A DNA stretch of 64,000 nucleotides from Parafrigoribacterium_A sp035571875 (GTDB lineage Bacteria > Actinomycetota > Actinomycetes > Actinomycetales > Microbacteriaceae), in contig DATNBR010000090.1 in the NCBI GenBank assembly GCA_035571875.1, positions 88,502 to 152,501 of the forward strand, written 5' to 3'. Below are positions 1 through 7,859 of this stretch, one piece after another; positions within the stretch are counted from its first letter, which is position 1; every line of letters begins with the position of its first letter. The notes under the pieces are model-generated. The model saw only the letters and a program-made list of their open reading frames with translations. It searched no databases and was not told the DNA's origin. A program made the position numbers and the translations under genes.

Positions 1-754
1 TCTCGTCTCCGGTGCGGGTGCGCCAGCGCACCTTGCCCGCATAAGCCATGAACATGACCGGTCGCACGACGCCGTCCTTGAGCGCCCTGCCGTAGCCATA
101 GGAATAGTCGGCGCGCGAGGTGCGGATGCCGTGCTCATCCGGGTAGTAGGTGACGAAGGGAATGGGCGAGGTATCGGAGCGGAACGGCGTGCCCGTCAGC
201 GACAGTCGCCTCGTGGCGGGTTCGAAGGACTCGCGAATCGCATCGCCCCAGCTCAGCGCATCCCCACCGTGGTGCACCTCGTCGAGGATCACGAGGGTGC
301 GCGCACCCTCGGTCAGCTTGCGGTGCACGGCGGGCCGGGTCGCGACCTGCGCGTAGCTCACCGCGACTCCGTGGTAGTGCCTGGCCTGCCTGCCGTGACT
401 GTTCTTGAAGCCGGGGTCCAATCGGATGCCCACCCGATGCGCCGCATCCGCCCACTGCCGCTTGAGATGTTCGGTCGGCGCGACCACCGTGATGCGATCG
501 ATCGTCTTCCGCGCGAGGAGTTCCGCCGCGAGCCTCAGCGCGAAGGTGGTCTTGCCTGCACCCGGTGTAGCTGCGGCGAGGAAGTCGCGCGGCTCGCGCT
601 CGAAGTAGGCGTCGAGCGCCTCCTCCTGCCAGGCCCGAAGCTTATCTGCGGTGCCCCGCGCCGCGCGCTCCGGAAAGGCCGGAGAGAGATGCTCCGCTGC
701 GGAGGTGCCGACCTGGTGGCCGAAGGGAAGCGGAGTACTCACTTGAGAAGACAT
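1..754 (-). CDS. DEAD/DEAH-box (SF2) helicase, N-terminal part, cut by the window edge
   Basis: The first 251 residues of an SF2 helicase are visible; the rest lies beyond the left edge. A Walker A motif (ATPGAGKT, residues 62-69), a DEVH motif II (158-161) and an LTGTPFR motif III (186-192) are intact, giving RecA-like domain 1. This establishes an ATP-dependent nucleic acid translocase or helicase; the substrate is not shown. The ATG at 754 is preceded by a G-rich stretch that could act as a ribosome binding site. It is divergent from an AlkZ-like glycosylase, 65 bp away, across a 27-bp inverted repeat, which suggests a shared repair role (inference). RadD-like or other DNA repair helicases are the likeliest relatives. 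Confidence 0.85.
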   Translation of the reverse strand, partial: MSSQVSTPLPFGHQVGTSAAEHLSPAFPERAARGTADKLRAWQEEALDAYFEREPRDFLAAATPGAGKTTFALRLAAELLARKTIDRITVVAPTEHLKRQWADAAHRVGIRLDPGFKNSHGRQARHYHGVAVSYAQVATRPAVHRKLTEGARTLVILDEVHHGGDALSWGDAIRESFEPATRRLSLTGTPFRSDTSPIPFVTYYPDEHGIRTSRADYSYGYGRALKDGVVRPVMFMAYAGKVRWRTRTGDE

Positions 755-768
755 TACCCGCCCCCTCT

Positions 769-795
769 GACACCGCGGGACTGCGCCGCGGTGTC
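769..795. promoter_or_regulatory. Perfect inverted repeat between divergent helicase and AlkZ-like genes
   Basis: Arms GACACCGCGG (769-778) and CCGCGGTGTC (786-795) are perfect complements separated by 7 nt. The site lies just upstream of the presumed -10 of the rightward gene and within the leader of the leftward gene, a position suited to an operator that controls both. It could also simply form a hairpin in the helicase mRNA. Confidence 0.5.
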
Positions 796-807
796 GTCTG
801 CCCTCGC

Positions 808-813
808 TAGTCT
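808..813 (+). promoter_or_regulatory. -10 hexamer, probable leaderless promoter of the AlkZ-like gene
   Basis: TAGTCT sits 6 nt before the ATG at 820 and no purine-rich ribosome binding site is present. This spacing is what leaderless actinobacterial transcripts show. Confidence 0.5.
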
Positions 814-819
814 GGCGGC

Positions 820-1968
820 ATGCCCCAGCCGGTCCTCTCCCGCCGCAGCTTGAATCGAGCGACCCTGGCCAGGCAACTGCTGCTCGAGCGCTCCGGTCTC
901 GACACCCTCGCGGCAGTGGAACACCTTCTGGGGTTGCAGGCGCAGACGCCGCACAGCTGGTATGTCGGCCTGTGGTCGCGGCTGGTCGATTTCGACCCGC
1001 TGGTCGTCGGCCGCGCGCTCGAGTCGCATCGGCTCGTTCGAATCGCCGTGATGCGCTCGACCATCCACCTCGTCTCCGCCCGCGACGCCGTGATGATGAG
1101 GCCGGTGGTGCAGGCCGTCACCGATCGCGCGCGCCATGCCTTCGGTTCGCGCTGGCAGGGCCTCGATCTCGACACGGTCGCCGAGGCCTCGCGAGAACTG
1201 CTCGAGCGGCGCCCGCTCAGCTTCGCCGAACTCGGTTCCGAGCTCCACAAGACTTGGCCAGACCACGACGTGCAGGCTCTCGGCCAGGTGGCGAGAATGA
1301 AGCTCGCCCTCGTGCAGACGCCACCGCGCGGGGTGTGGGGCAAGAGCGGTCTCGCTCGGCACACCACGATCGAATCCTGGCTGCCCGAGCTCGCGGATGC
1401 CGAGCGGATTCCGCGCGGCACGGAGGCCGTCGACGAGATGGTGCTTCGCTACTTCGGCGCCTTCGGTCCGGCGTCGGTGCACGATCTGCAGGCGTGGTGC
1501 GGACTCACGCGACTCAGGGAAGTGGTCGAACGACTCCGTGCGAGACTGAGCGCGTTTCGCGATGAGGACGGCACAGAGCTCTTCGACCTCCCGGACGCGG
1601 CCCGGCCGCACGCAGACACACCGGCACCCGTACGCTTCCTCTACGACTACGACAATGTCCTGCTCTCCTACGCGAACCGCAGCAGGATGACCGGGTACGA
1701 CACCGCCGTGCTCGGCTCGGCGAAGAACGGCATCCTGCCGAACCTCGTTCTCGTCGATGGGACGGTCAGCGCGGCCTGGGCGCTGTCGCGCACCGAAGAT
1801 TCCGCGACCATCGACGTGAGCCTGCTCGGGCCCGTGTCCGCGGCACACCGGCAGCAGCTGTCGGAGGAGGGCGCCGCGCTGGCGAGGTTCCTCGCACCCG
1901 ACTCGAACGCGGTGGATGTGCGAATGGTCGACTCGGCTCCCTCAGTTTTGCGCGCCGGCGCAGAGTGA
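820..1968 (+). CDS. Winged-helix DNA-binding protein, AlkZ/YcaQ-like DNA glycosylase family (HTH_42)
   Basis: This 382-residue protein matches the HTH_42 / AlkZ-like family in length and in its N-terminal signature, including the segment VEHLLGLQAQTPHSWYVGLWSR that starts at residue 33. Family members AlkZ and YcaQ excise alkylated bases or unhook interstrand crosslinks through a Q-x-Q or Q-x-D pair. Here Q40-A-Q42 occupies that position, so catalysis is plausible but unproven; many family members are uncharacterised. It is divergent from a helicase gene. The ATG at 820 is chosen because a TAGTCT hexamer lies 6 nt upstream. Confidence 0.8.
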   Translation: MPQPVLSRRSLNRATLARQLLLERSGLDTLAAVEHLLGLQAQTPHSWYVGLWSRLVDFDPLVVGRALESHRLVRIAVMRSTIHLVSARDAVMMRPVVQAVTDRARHAFGSRWQGLDLDTVAEASRELLERRPLSFAELGSELHKTWPDHDVQALGQVARMKLALVQTPPRGVWGKSGLARHTTIESWLPELADAERIPRGTEAVDEMVLRYFGAFGPASVHDLQAWCGLTRLREVVERLRARLSAFRDEDGTELFDLPDAARPHADTPAPVRFLYDYDNVLLSYANRSRMTGYDTAVLGSAKNGILPNLVLVDGTVSAAWALSRTEDSATIDVSLLGPVSAAHRQQLSEEGAALARFLAPDSNAVDVRMVDSAPSVLRAGAE

Positions 1969-1983
1969 TGCATCGTTGATCGC

Positions 1984-2769
1984 ATGACTCAGCAACACCC
2001 GTGGTCGCGCTACGTGGCGATCGGCGACTCCTTCACCGAGGGCATCGGTGACCCTGAGCCGAAGAGTCCGGGCGGGTTCCGCGGCTGGGCCGACCGTGTC
2101 GCCGAGGTGCTGGGCGAGGCAACGGACGATTTCGCCTACGCGAATCTCGCCATCCGGGGTCGTCTGCTGCAGCAGATTCTCGACGAGCAGATCGAGCCGG
2201 CGCTTCGGTTGCGACCAGACCTCGTCACGATCTCCGCCGGTGGCAACGACATCATCCGGCCGAACACCGATCCGGATGACGTGGCAGAGCGACTCGAGAC
2301 GGGCGTGGCGCGGCTCCGCTCTGACGGCGCGACCGTGGTGTTGTTCAACGGTCCAGACATCGGCATGACGCCCGTGCTCGGCAGGGTGCGCGGCAAGGTC
2401 GCGATCTACAACGAGAATCTGCGCGCGATCGCCGCGCGCCACGACCTCGTCGTCGCGGACATGTGGGCGCTGCGGGAGCTCAAAGACCCGCGGATGTGGG
2501 CGCCGGACCGGCTGCACTTCTCCCCCATTGGCCACAACACGATCGCACGCATGGTTCTCGACGCGCTGGGCGTCGAGAATGACCTCGAACCCTACTCGCC
2601 CGAGCCGCTGCCGCCACGCCCGTGGCGTCAGGCACGGGTCGAAGATATCGGCTGGGCGCGGGAGTACCTTGTGCCGTGGGTGATCAGGCGCATCCGCCAC
2701 CAGTCTTCCGGCGACGGAATCAGCCCGAAGCGCCCGGGTGAGGGCGCGCCATGGACCGGTAGGGACTGA
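1984..2769 (+). CDS. SGNH/GDSL-family hydrolase
   Basis: This is a 261-residue esterase or lipase-like serine hydrolase. Block I GDSFTEG carries nucleophile S16, block III is GGND (86-89), and block V is D175-x-x-H178 in the DRLHF segment. No signal peptide is visible, so the enzyme is probably cytoplasmic. The substrate cannot be inferred; acyl ester or carbohydrate ester hydrolysis is typical. It starts 15 nt after the AlkZ-like stop codon, so the two may be cotranscribed. It converges on a desaturase gene across a tandem repeat array. Confidence 0.85.
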   Translation: MTQQHPWSRYVAIGDSFTEGIGDPEPKSPGGFRGWADRVAEVLGEATDDFAYANLAIRGRLLQQILDEQIEPALRLRPDLVTISAGGNDIIRPNTDPDDVAERLETGVARLRSDGATVVLFNGPDIGMTPVLGRVRGKVAIYNENLRAIAARHDLVVADMWALRELKDPRMWAPDRLHFSPIGHNTIARMVLDALGVENDLEPYSPEPLPPRPWRQARVEDIGWAREYLVPWVIRRIRHQSSGDGISPKRPGEGAPWTGRD

Positions 2770-2782
2770 GCGCCCAGATTCG

Positions 2783-2872
2783 CGACCGAGCAGCGCTTCC
2801 CGACCGAGCAGCGCTTCGCGACCGAGTAGCGCTCAGCGACGGAACAGCGCTCAGCGACCGAACTGGGTCGCG
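2783..2872. repeat. 18-bp tandem repeat, five units, spanning the desaturase stop codon
   Basis: Units begin at 2783, 2801, 2819, 2837 and 2855. The consensus is CGACCGAGCAGCGCTTCC; units 1 and 2 differ at one base, units 3 and 4 have drifted, and unit 5 keeps only the start. The array fills the gap between two convergent genes and includes the TGA of the desaturase (complement of 2851-2853). It may be a slippage-generated tail or act in termination. Confidence 0.85.
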
Positions 2873-3948
2873 GCGGGGCAATCGAAGGGATCGCCGCCGG
2901 CAGCCAGTCCCACGCGGTTGAGGTACTTCACGACGAGCCCGTATGACTCGGTGAGCGTCGTCTCGGTGTAGAGCACCTTGTGCGTGGCGCAGTATTCTTT
3001 CGCGATCTCCTGCGCCTTCGCGAGATGCGGCCTTGGCATGTTCGGGAAGAGGTGGTGCTCGATCTGGTAGTTGAGTCCACCCATGAAGGTGTCCATCAGC
3101 CAGTTGCCCTTGATGTTGCGCGAGGTGAGCACCTGACGGCGCAGGAAGTCGACCTTGCTGTCGTGGGCGAGGATCGGCATCCCCTTGTGGTTGGGAGCGA
3201 AGGTCGCGCCCATGTAGACGCCGAAGACGGCGACCTGAACGCCCACGAAGGCGAAGGCCATGCCGAGCGGCAGGAAGAGGAAGATCACGGCGAGGTACGC
3301 GCTGATGCGGGTGACGAGCATGGTGATCTCGAGCCAGCGCTTGTCGACCCGGCCGTGACCGAAGACCGTCTTGAATCCGAGGATGTGCAGGTTGATGCCC
3401 TCGAGCATGAGCGCGGGAAAGAACAGGTAGCCCTGGCGTTTGGTGGCCCAGGCATAGAGTCCACGCGCCTTCGCGGCGTCCTCCGGCGTGAACGAGACGA
3501 AGTCGCGCTCGATGTCGGGGTCCTTGCCGAGGATGTTCGGGTTGGCGTGGTGCCTGGAGTGCTTCGTCATCCACCACGAGTAGCTGATGCCCACGAAGAG
3601 ATTGGCGAGCGTCCGGCCTGCGAGGTCATTGGCCTTGCCGGAGGTAAACACCTGGCGATGCGCTGCCTCGTGCGCGAGGAAGGCGTACTGGGTGAGGATG
3701 ATGCCGAGCGCGCCCGCGATGAGCAACTGGTACCAGCTGTCACCGAGCAGCACGAAACCGGCGATCGCCCCACCCAGAGCCAGGGTGAGGATGCTGAACA
3801 TCGTCAGGTAGAAGCCGGTGCGACGTCGAAGCAGTCCGGCGTCGCGCACGGTGCGCAGCAGCGCCGAATACTCGGTGGTCGGATTGACCGAGCTTCCCCC
3901 CGGACGGGTGCGGGTCAGTGTGACAACAGGAGCGGCAGAATCGGCCAC
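2851..3948 (-). CDS. Membrane fatty acid desaturase (acyl-lipid or acyl-CoA type)
   Basis: This 365-residue di-iron membrane desaturase has the three histidine boxes HEAAH (93-97), HSRHH (130-134) and QIEHH (295-299). The Q in box 3 is typical of front-end, delta-6-like desaturases and of many actinobacterial DesA-type enzymes. Paired hydrophobic segments near residues 48-92 and 210-250 form the membrane core. It would put double bonds into membrane acyl chains, probably for fluidity control. The start is GTG at 3948 with AGAGG upstream. No electron-transfer partner is adjacent. A 16-bp palindrome lies about 130 bp upstream. Confidence 0.9.
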   Translation of the reverse strand: MADSAAPVVTLTRTRPGGSSVNPTTEYSALLRTVRDAGLLRRRTGFYLTMFSILTLALGGAIAGFVLLGDSWYQLLIAGALGIILTQYAFLAHEAAHRQVFTSGKANDLAGRTLANLFVGISYSWWMTKHSRHHANPNILGKDPDIERDFVSFTPEDAAKARGLYAWATKRQGYLFFPALMLEGINLHILGFKTVFGHGRVDKRWLEITMLVTRISAYLAVIFLFLPLGMAFAFVGVQVAVFGVYMGATFAPNHKGMPILAHDSKVDFLRRQVLTSRNIKGNWLMDTFMGGLNYQIEHHLFPNMPRPHLAKAQEIAKEYCATHKVLYTETTLTESYGLVVKYLNRVGLAAGGDPFDCPAATQFGR

Positions 3949-4078
3949 GATACCTCTATTCGACGGGATGACTTCCCAGCCAAACGAGTGAAGCGTGTGG
4001 TGAGACCTGCGCTCCGGATACTGCCGACTCTAGCGAGCTTCGCTGTGAATGACGTGAAGGTTATACGTTCCGTCGTAC

Positions 4079-4094
4079 ATTCCCGCAGGGGAAT
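4079..4094. promoter_or_regulatory. Palindrome upstream of the desaturase, candidate operator
   Basis: ATTCCC-GCAG-GGGAAT is a perfect 6-4-6 inverted repeat. A minus-strand TATAAC hexamer (complement of 4060-4065) lies downstream of it relative to the desaturase, so the palindrome overlaps the expected -35 region. Function is inferred from position only. Confidence 0.35.
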
Positions 4095-4122
4095 GAACAC
4101 GGGCGACAACGCCAGGAACGGA

Positions 4123-5346
4123 TCAGCCGAGCAGCAGCGCCGGGTTGGTGAGACGCCAGAGGGCACCCGGGTCAGCGATGGGTTTCTCGAGCGTCAGCGG
4201 CACCGAGATCGTCTCCTGGCCCACGGTGAAGGCGACCGAACCGACCCTCGTGCCAGCCCGCGTGAGCGTGACCGGGGTGGTGGTGACGGTTCTCGCGATC
4301 GGGGTACTCCCCCACACCAACACCGAGCGGTCGGCGGTGGCGACGGCTTTCGACGTCGACTTCCACGGCGTCGAATACGAAGCGAAGCTCTGGCCCTTCC
4401 TCGTCAGCGTCACGTCGTGGAATCCCCTCTTCGCCGTGGCGATCAGGGAGCGCACGGCGATGTCGAGCGTCGGATGGTCGACGCCGCCGAGTGCGACGCC
4501 CACCATGGTGACGGTGTGCGAACCGACGGTGAACTCGGTCGAGAAGAGCAGGCACGCGCCGGCCTCGTCGAGCGTGCCCGTCTTGATACCGTCGACCCCG
4601 CCGTGGCCCAGGAGCTTATTGGAGTTCTTGATGTCGCCGACGCCGGGGATCGATATCTCCCGGGTGGAGACGATGTCCGCGACGACCGGGTTCGCGAGTG
4701 CGAGCTTGCCGAGAGCCACGAGGTCGCTCGCTGTGCTCTGGTTGCCCGGGTTCATGCCGGTGCTGTCGAGCAACGTGGTGTGCCTCATGTCGTGAGCGGC
4801 GAGCCAGGTCGCTGCTGCAGTGAGGAAGTTCTTCTGCGATCCGAAGGCCCAGGTCGAATACGACTCGGCATAGTTGTTCGCCGAGGCGATGAGCATGACC
4901 TGGTTCACCTGCAACTGACTGAGTACCATTCCGGCGCGCACCGGCTTCGTCGTGCCGTTTCTGTCGCGGTACGCCTTCACAAGCGCGGCATCCTGAGCGC
5001 TGAAGGTGATGGCCGGTCCGGGTTGGCCCTCTGCGAGCGGTTTGGCGCCCAACACGACGAGGCTCGTGATGACCTTCGTGATGCTCGCGATCGACCGCGG
5101 CTCGTCGCTGCCACTCGTCGCGAGTGTGCCGGAGAAACCCACGGCGCCGATCGCGCTCGCACCGAATCCCGGCCAGCTCAACTGCGCAGCGGGTTGCGTC
5201 TCGGAGACCGCCGGCTGCACCTGGGCCGCCACCGGTGTGATCGGTGCGAGAAGGGTCAGCGGCAGGTACAGACCCGTCGCGAGCACGACCGCGGCGCCCG
5301 TGGCGACCGCGAGTCGTCTCAGCGCATACTTCGGTCGCGGATTCAC
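4123..5346 (-). CDS. D-alanyl-D-alanine carboxypeptidase, S11 penicillin-binding protein
   Basis: This 407-residue low-molecular-mass PBP trims the terminal D-Ala from peptidoglycan pentapeptides. A basic N-terminus and a hydrophobic segment (about residues 10-40) form a signal peptide or anchor. The active-site motifs are SITK (88-91), SAN (155-157) and KTG (255-257). A C-terminal beta-rich region follows. No second hydrophobic segment is obvious at the C-terminus. The GTG at 5346 is chosen over a longer upstream reading because it directly precedes the signal peptide and has TATCAT 6 nt upstream. Confidence 0.9.
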   Translation of the reverse strand: MNPRPKYALRRLAVATGAAVVLATGLYLPLTLLAPITPVAAQVQPAVSETQPAAQLSWPGFGASAIGAVGFSGTLATSGSDEPRSIASITKVITSLVVLGAKPLAEGQPGPAITFSAQDAALVKAYRDRNGTTKPVRAGMVLSQLQVNQVMLIASANNYAESYSTWAFGSQKNFLTAAATWLAAHDMRHTTLLDSTGMNPGNQSTASDLVALGKLALANPVVADIVSTREISIPGVGDIKNSNKLLGHGGVDGIKTGTLDEAGACLLFSTEFTVGSHTVTMVGVALGGVDHPTLDIAVRSLIATAKRGFHDVTLTRKGQSFASYSTPWKSTSKAVATADRSVLVWGSTPIARTVTTTPVTLTRAGTRVGSVAFTVGQETISVPLTLEKPIADPGALWRLTNPALLLG

Positions 5347-5352
5347 CAGCCC

Positions 5353-5358
5353 ATGATA
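5353..5358 (-). promoter_or_regulatory. -10 hexamer, probable leaderless promoter of the carboxypeptidase
   Basis: TATCAT on the minus strand ends 6 nt before the GTG at 5346, and there is no ribosome binding site between them. Confidence 0.45.
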
Positions 5359-5375
5359 ATCGGGGGTAGAACGGC

Positions 5376-6179
5376 TCAGCGCACCCGCAACGCCCAGAGG
5401 GTCACAGCACTGGCCGAGGCGACGTTGAGCGAATCGACCCCGTGCAGCATCGGAATCGTGACCACGGTGTCCGCACCGGCGAGGGCGCGCCTCGTCAGTC
5501 CGTCGCCCTCGGTGCCGAAGAGGATCGCGAGCTTCTCCGGCGGGTGCTCCGCGAATTCCTCGAGGTCCACGGCGTCGTCCGAGAGTGCGAGCGCCGCGAG
5601 ATGGAAGCCTTCTGCCTTGAGAAGGTCCGCTCCAGCGGGCCAGCCCGGGAGCCTCGTCCACGGCACCTGAAGCACGGTGCCCATGCTCACGCGAACGCTG
5701 CGTCGGTAGAGCGGGTCGGCGCATCGCGGGGTGATGAGCACGGCGTCCGCCCCTAACCCAGCGACGGCGCGGAAGATCGCGCCAACGTTGGTGTGGTCGA
5801 CGATGTCTTCGAGCACCACGACGCGCCTCGCACCCGCGATGAGGCTCGCCACGGTGGCGAGCTCTGGGCGGTGCATGGCGGCCAGCGCGCCGCGGTGCAG
5901 ATTGAAGCCGGTGAGGGTCTCGAGCAGCTCCGGCGGTCCGACGTAGACCGGCACGTCGTAGTCGGCGAACAGCCGTTCCATGTCGGGCAGCCACTGTTCG
6001 AGTACGAGCACAGAGCGCGGCCGGTGCCCGGCGGCGAGGGCGCGGGCGATCACCTTGCTGGACTCCGCGATGTACAGGCCGCCAGCCGGTTCCGAGAGTC
6101 GCCGAAGGGCCACGTCGGTCAACCGGGAATAGTCGGCCAGGCCCTCATCGTTCAGATCACTGATGCGGATTACCTGCAC
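5376..6179 (-). CDS. SpoU/TrmH-family RNA 2'-O-methyltransferase
   Basis: This 267-residue SPOUT enzyme would use S-adenosylmethionine to methylate a ribose in rRNA or tRNA. An N-terminal substrate-binding region precedes the knotted domain, which has motif 1 (NVGAIFR), motif 2 (LFGTEGDGL) and motif 3 (IPMLHGVDSLNVASASAV). The GTG at 6179 is preferred over GTG 6185 because AGGGG then sits at a proper 7-nt distance. It lies 29 bp upstream of the carboxypeptidase on the same strand. The target nucleotide cannot be told from sequence. Confidence 0.88.
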   Translation of the reverse strand: MQVIRISDLNDEGLADYSRLTDVALRRLSEPAGGLYIAESSKVIARALAAGHRPRSVLVLEQWLPDMERLFADYDVPVYVGPPELLETLTGFNLHRGALAAMHRPELATVASLIAGARRVVVLEDIVDHTNVGAIFRAVAGLGADAVLITPRCADPLYRRSVRVSMGTVLQVPWTRLPGWPAGADLLKAEGFHLAALALSDDAVDLEEFAEHPPEKLAILFGTEGDGLTRRALAGADTVVTIPMLHGVDSLNVASASAVTLWALRVR

Positions 6180-6290
6180 GAACACTCCCCTGTCGGTCTC
6201 GGCCGCGATTCACGCTGCCAGCATTCGGAAACATATCGGAAAACTGGAGTGTCTAGTCTGTGAGTCAGACCGCGGTCAAGGAAGGGGCGG

Positions 6291-7157
6291 ATGGTGACGA
6301 TGGATTTCGCCCCTGACGTCGTTTCCGCGCTGCCCGCATCCGAGTCCGCGGCCCTTGATGCCGCGATCGAACTGCTCGACGGCCACGCCGTCGCGGTCCT
6401 GACCGGCGCGGGAGTCAGCACGGATTCCGGCATCCCCGACTATCGCGGCGAGGGTGCGCCGGTGCGCACGCCGATGACATTCGCGCAGTTTCTCTCCGGC
6501 CCGGAGTTCCGAAAGCGCTACTGGGCGGGCAGCCATCTGGGGTGGAAGCGCTTCGATGGCGCCGAGCCGAACGCCGGCCACCACGCTCTGGCCACCCTCG
6601 AACGGGCGGGCGTGACGAACGGCGTGGTCACCCAGAACGTCGATGGCCTACACCTGCGGGCGGGCTCGCAGCACGTCGTCGACCTGCACGGCACGATGGA
6701 CCTGGTGCACTGTCTCAATTGCGGGCAGGGATTTGCTCGCGCCGATATCGCGAACCGCATCTCGGAGGCGAATCCCTGGCTCGACGAGCCCGAGTCGGTC
6801 GAACTCGGTCCCGACGGCGACGTCGCGATCGCGCGCACGGCAGACTTCGTCGTGCCGGAGTGCTCAGTGTGCGGTGGCATTCTCAAGCCGAATGTGGTGT
6901 TCTTCGGCGAATTCGTGCCGACCGAGAAGTTTCACGAGGCGCTCTCGCTCGTGCAGGCAGCGGACGCCCTGCTCATCGCTGGCTCGTCTCTCGCGGTCAA
7001 CTCGGGCATCCGACTGCTCGATCGTGCGGCGAAGCGACGCATTCCCATCGTGATCGTGAACCGCGGCGCCACCAAGGGTGATGCGCGGGCCGACGTTAAG
7101 CTGGACGCGGGTACCTCCGAGGTCCTCACCGCGATGGTCGAGCGGCTCGTTCACTGA
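6291..7157 (+). CDS. Sir2-family NAD-dependent protein deacylase
   Basis: This 288-residue sirtuin has the NAD-binding GAGVSTDSGIPDYRG motif near residue 40, QNVD, and a catalytic histidine in DLHGTMDLVHC. Four zinc cysteines appear as C-LNC and C-SVC pairs. The C-terminal Rossmann motifs GSSLAVNSG and IVNRG are present. It would remove acetyl or other acyl groups from lysines using NAD. The start at 6291 has AAGGAAGGGG just upstream. It is followed by a histidine phosphatase on the same strand, 57 bp away. Confidence 0.92.
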   Translation: MVTMDFAPDVVSALPASESAALDAAIELLDGHAVAVLTGAGVSTDSGIPDYRGEGAPVRTPMTFAQFLSGPEFRKRYWAGSHLGWKRFDGAEPNAGHHALATLERAGVTNGVVTQNVDGLHLRAGSQHVVDLHGTMDLVHCLNCGQGFARADIANRISEANPWLDEPESVELGPDGDVAIARTADFVVPECSVCGGILKPNVVFFGEFVPTEKFHEALSLVQAADALLIAGSSLAVNSGIRLLDRAAKRRIPIVIVNRGATKGDARADVKLDAGTSEVLTAMVERLVH

Positions 7158-7214
7158 ACTGACGATCGCCGCCGCGTGGGCCGCCCATGGCCACCAGCGC
7201 GAAGGACGGCAGCG

Positions 7215-7859
7215 ATGACATTTCTCTACCTCGTTCGGCACGGCGAAACCGACTGGAATCGTGAGCGGCGCATTCAGGGCAGCACGGATATCCCACTCAA
7301 TGAGACGGGACGGCTGCAGGCCGCACGCACGGGCAGGCTTCTCTCGCGTCGCCGCTGGGACGGCATCCTGACCAGCCCGCTTTCGCGCGCCTACGAGACC
7401 GCCGAGATCATCGCCGACGCGGTCGGGCTCGGTGAACCGACTCGATTCGACGAGATAGTCGAGCGGGCGTACGGCAACGCCGAGGGAATGACCGACGTCG
7501 AACTCTCCCGCCTCTATCCTCCGGGCTCCTCCGTGCCCGGACGGGAGAGCAGGGAGGACGTGGCCTCCCGCGTGGTGCCGGCTCTCGTGCGCCTGGCCGA
7601 GGAGCGCCCCCACCAGCACCTCATCGTCACGACCCACGGGGGTGTGATCCGCAGCGTGCTCAACACGATCGCGCCGGGCTCGCCCACGCATCGCGGCGTG
7701 CCGATCAGCAACGGCTCCATCCACAGCTTCCGGCTGCGTGACGGTGAACTGGAGCTCGTCGCCTTCGATGACCCGATCGAGGAAGCGTCGATCGAACCCG
7801 GCTCCGCCGACCTCTCCGAGCAGAACGCGCTCGAACAGCGGGAGTCTGCGGAGCGCTAG
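7215..7859 (+). CDS. Histidine phosphatase family protein (phosphoglycerate mutase-like)
   Basis: This 214-residue protein has the RHG motif LVRHGETDWN at its N-terminus, with the phospho-accepting histidine at residue 8, and the second catalytic histidine in VTTHGGV. The family includes cofactor-dependent phosphoglycerate mutases, phosphatases such as CobC, and acid phosphatases; the short length and isolated context favour a phosphatase of unknown substrate. The ATG at 7215 is chosen because it begins the domain and has GAAGGA upstream. Its stop codon shares the palindrome CTAG with the convergent gene. Confidence 0.88.
   Translation: MTFLYLVRHGETDWNRERRIQGSTDIPLNETGRLQAARTGRLLSRRRWDGILTSPLSRAYETAEIIADAVGLGEPTRFDEIVERAYGNAEGMTDVELSRLYPPGSSVPGRESREDVASRVVPALVRLAEERPHQHLIVTTHGGVIRSVLNTIAPGSPTHRGVPISNGSIHSFRLRDGELELVAFDDPIEEASIEPGSADLSEQNALEQRESAER

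Noticed and set aside
2783..2872. CRISPR array
   Set aside because: The units are contiguous with no spacers and only 18 bp long, so this is a simple tandem repeat.
2980..5670. 896-codon plus-strand open frame
   Set aside because: It runs antisense to the desaturase, carboxypeptidase and methyltransferase genes, which have clear motifs; its translation is low-complexity and typical of high-GC shadow frames.
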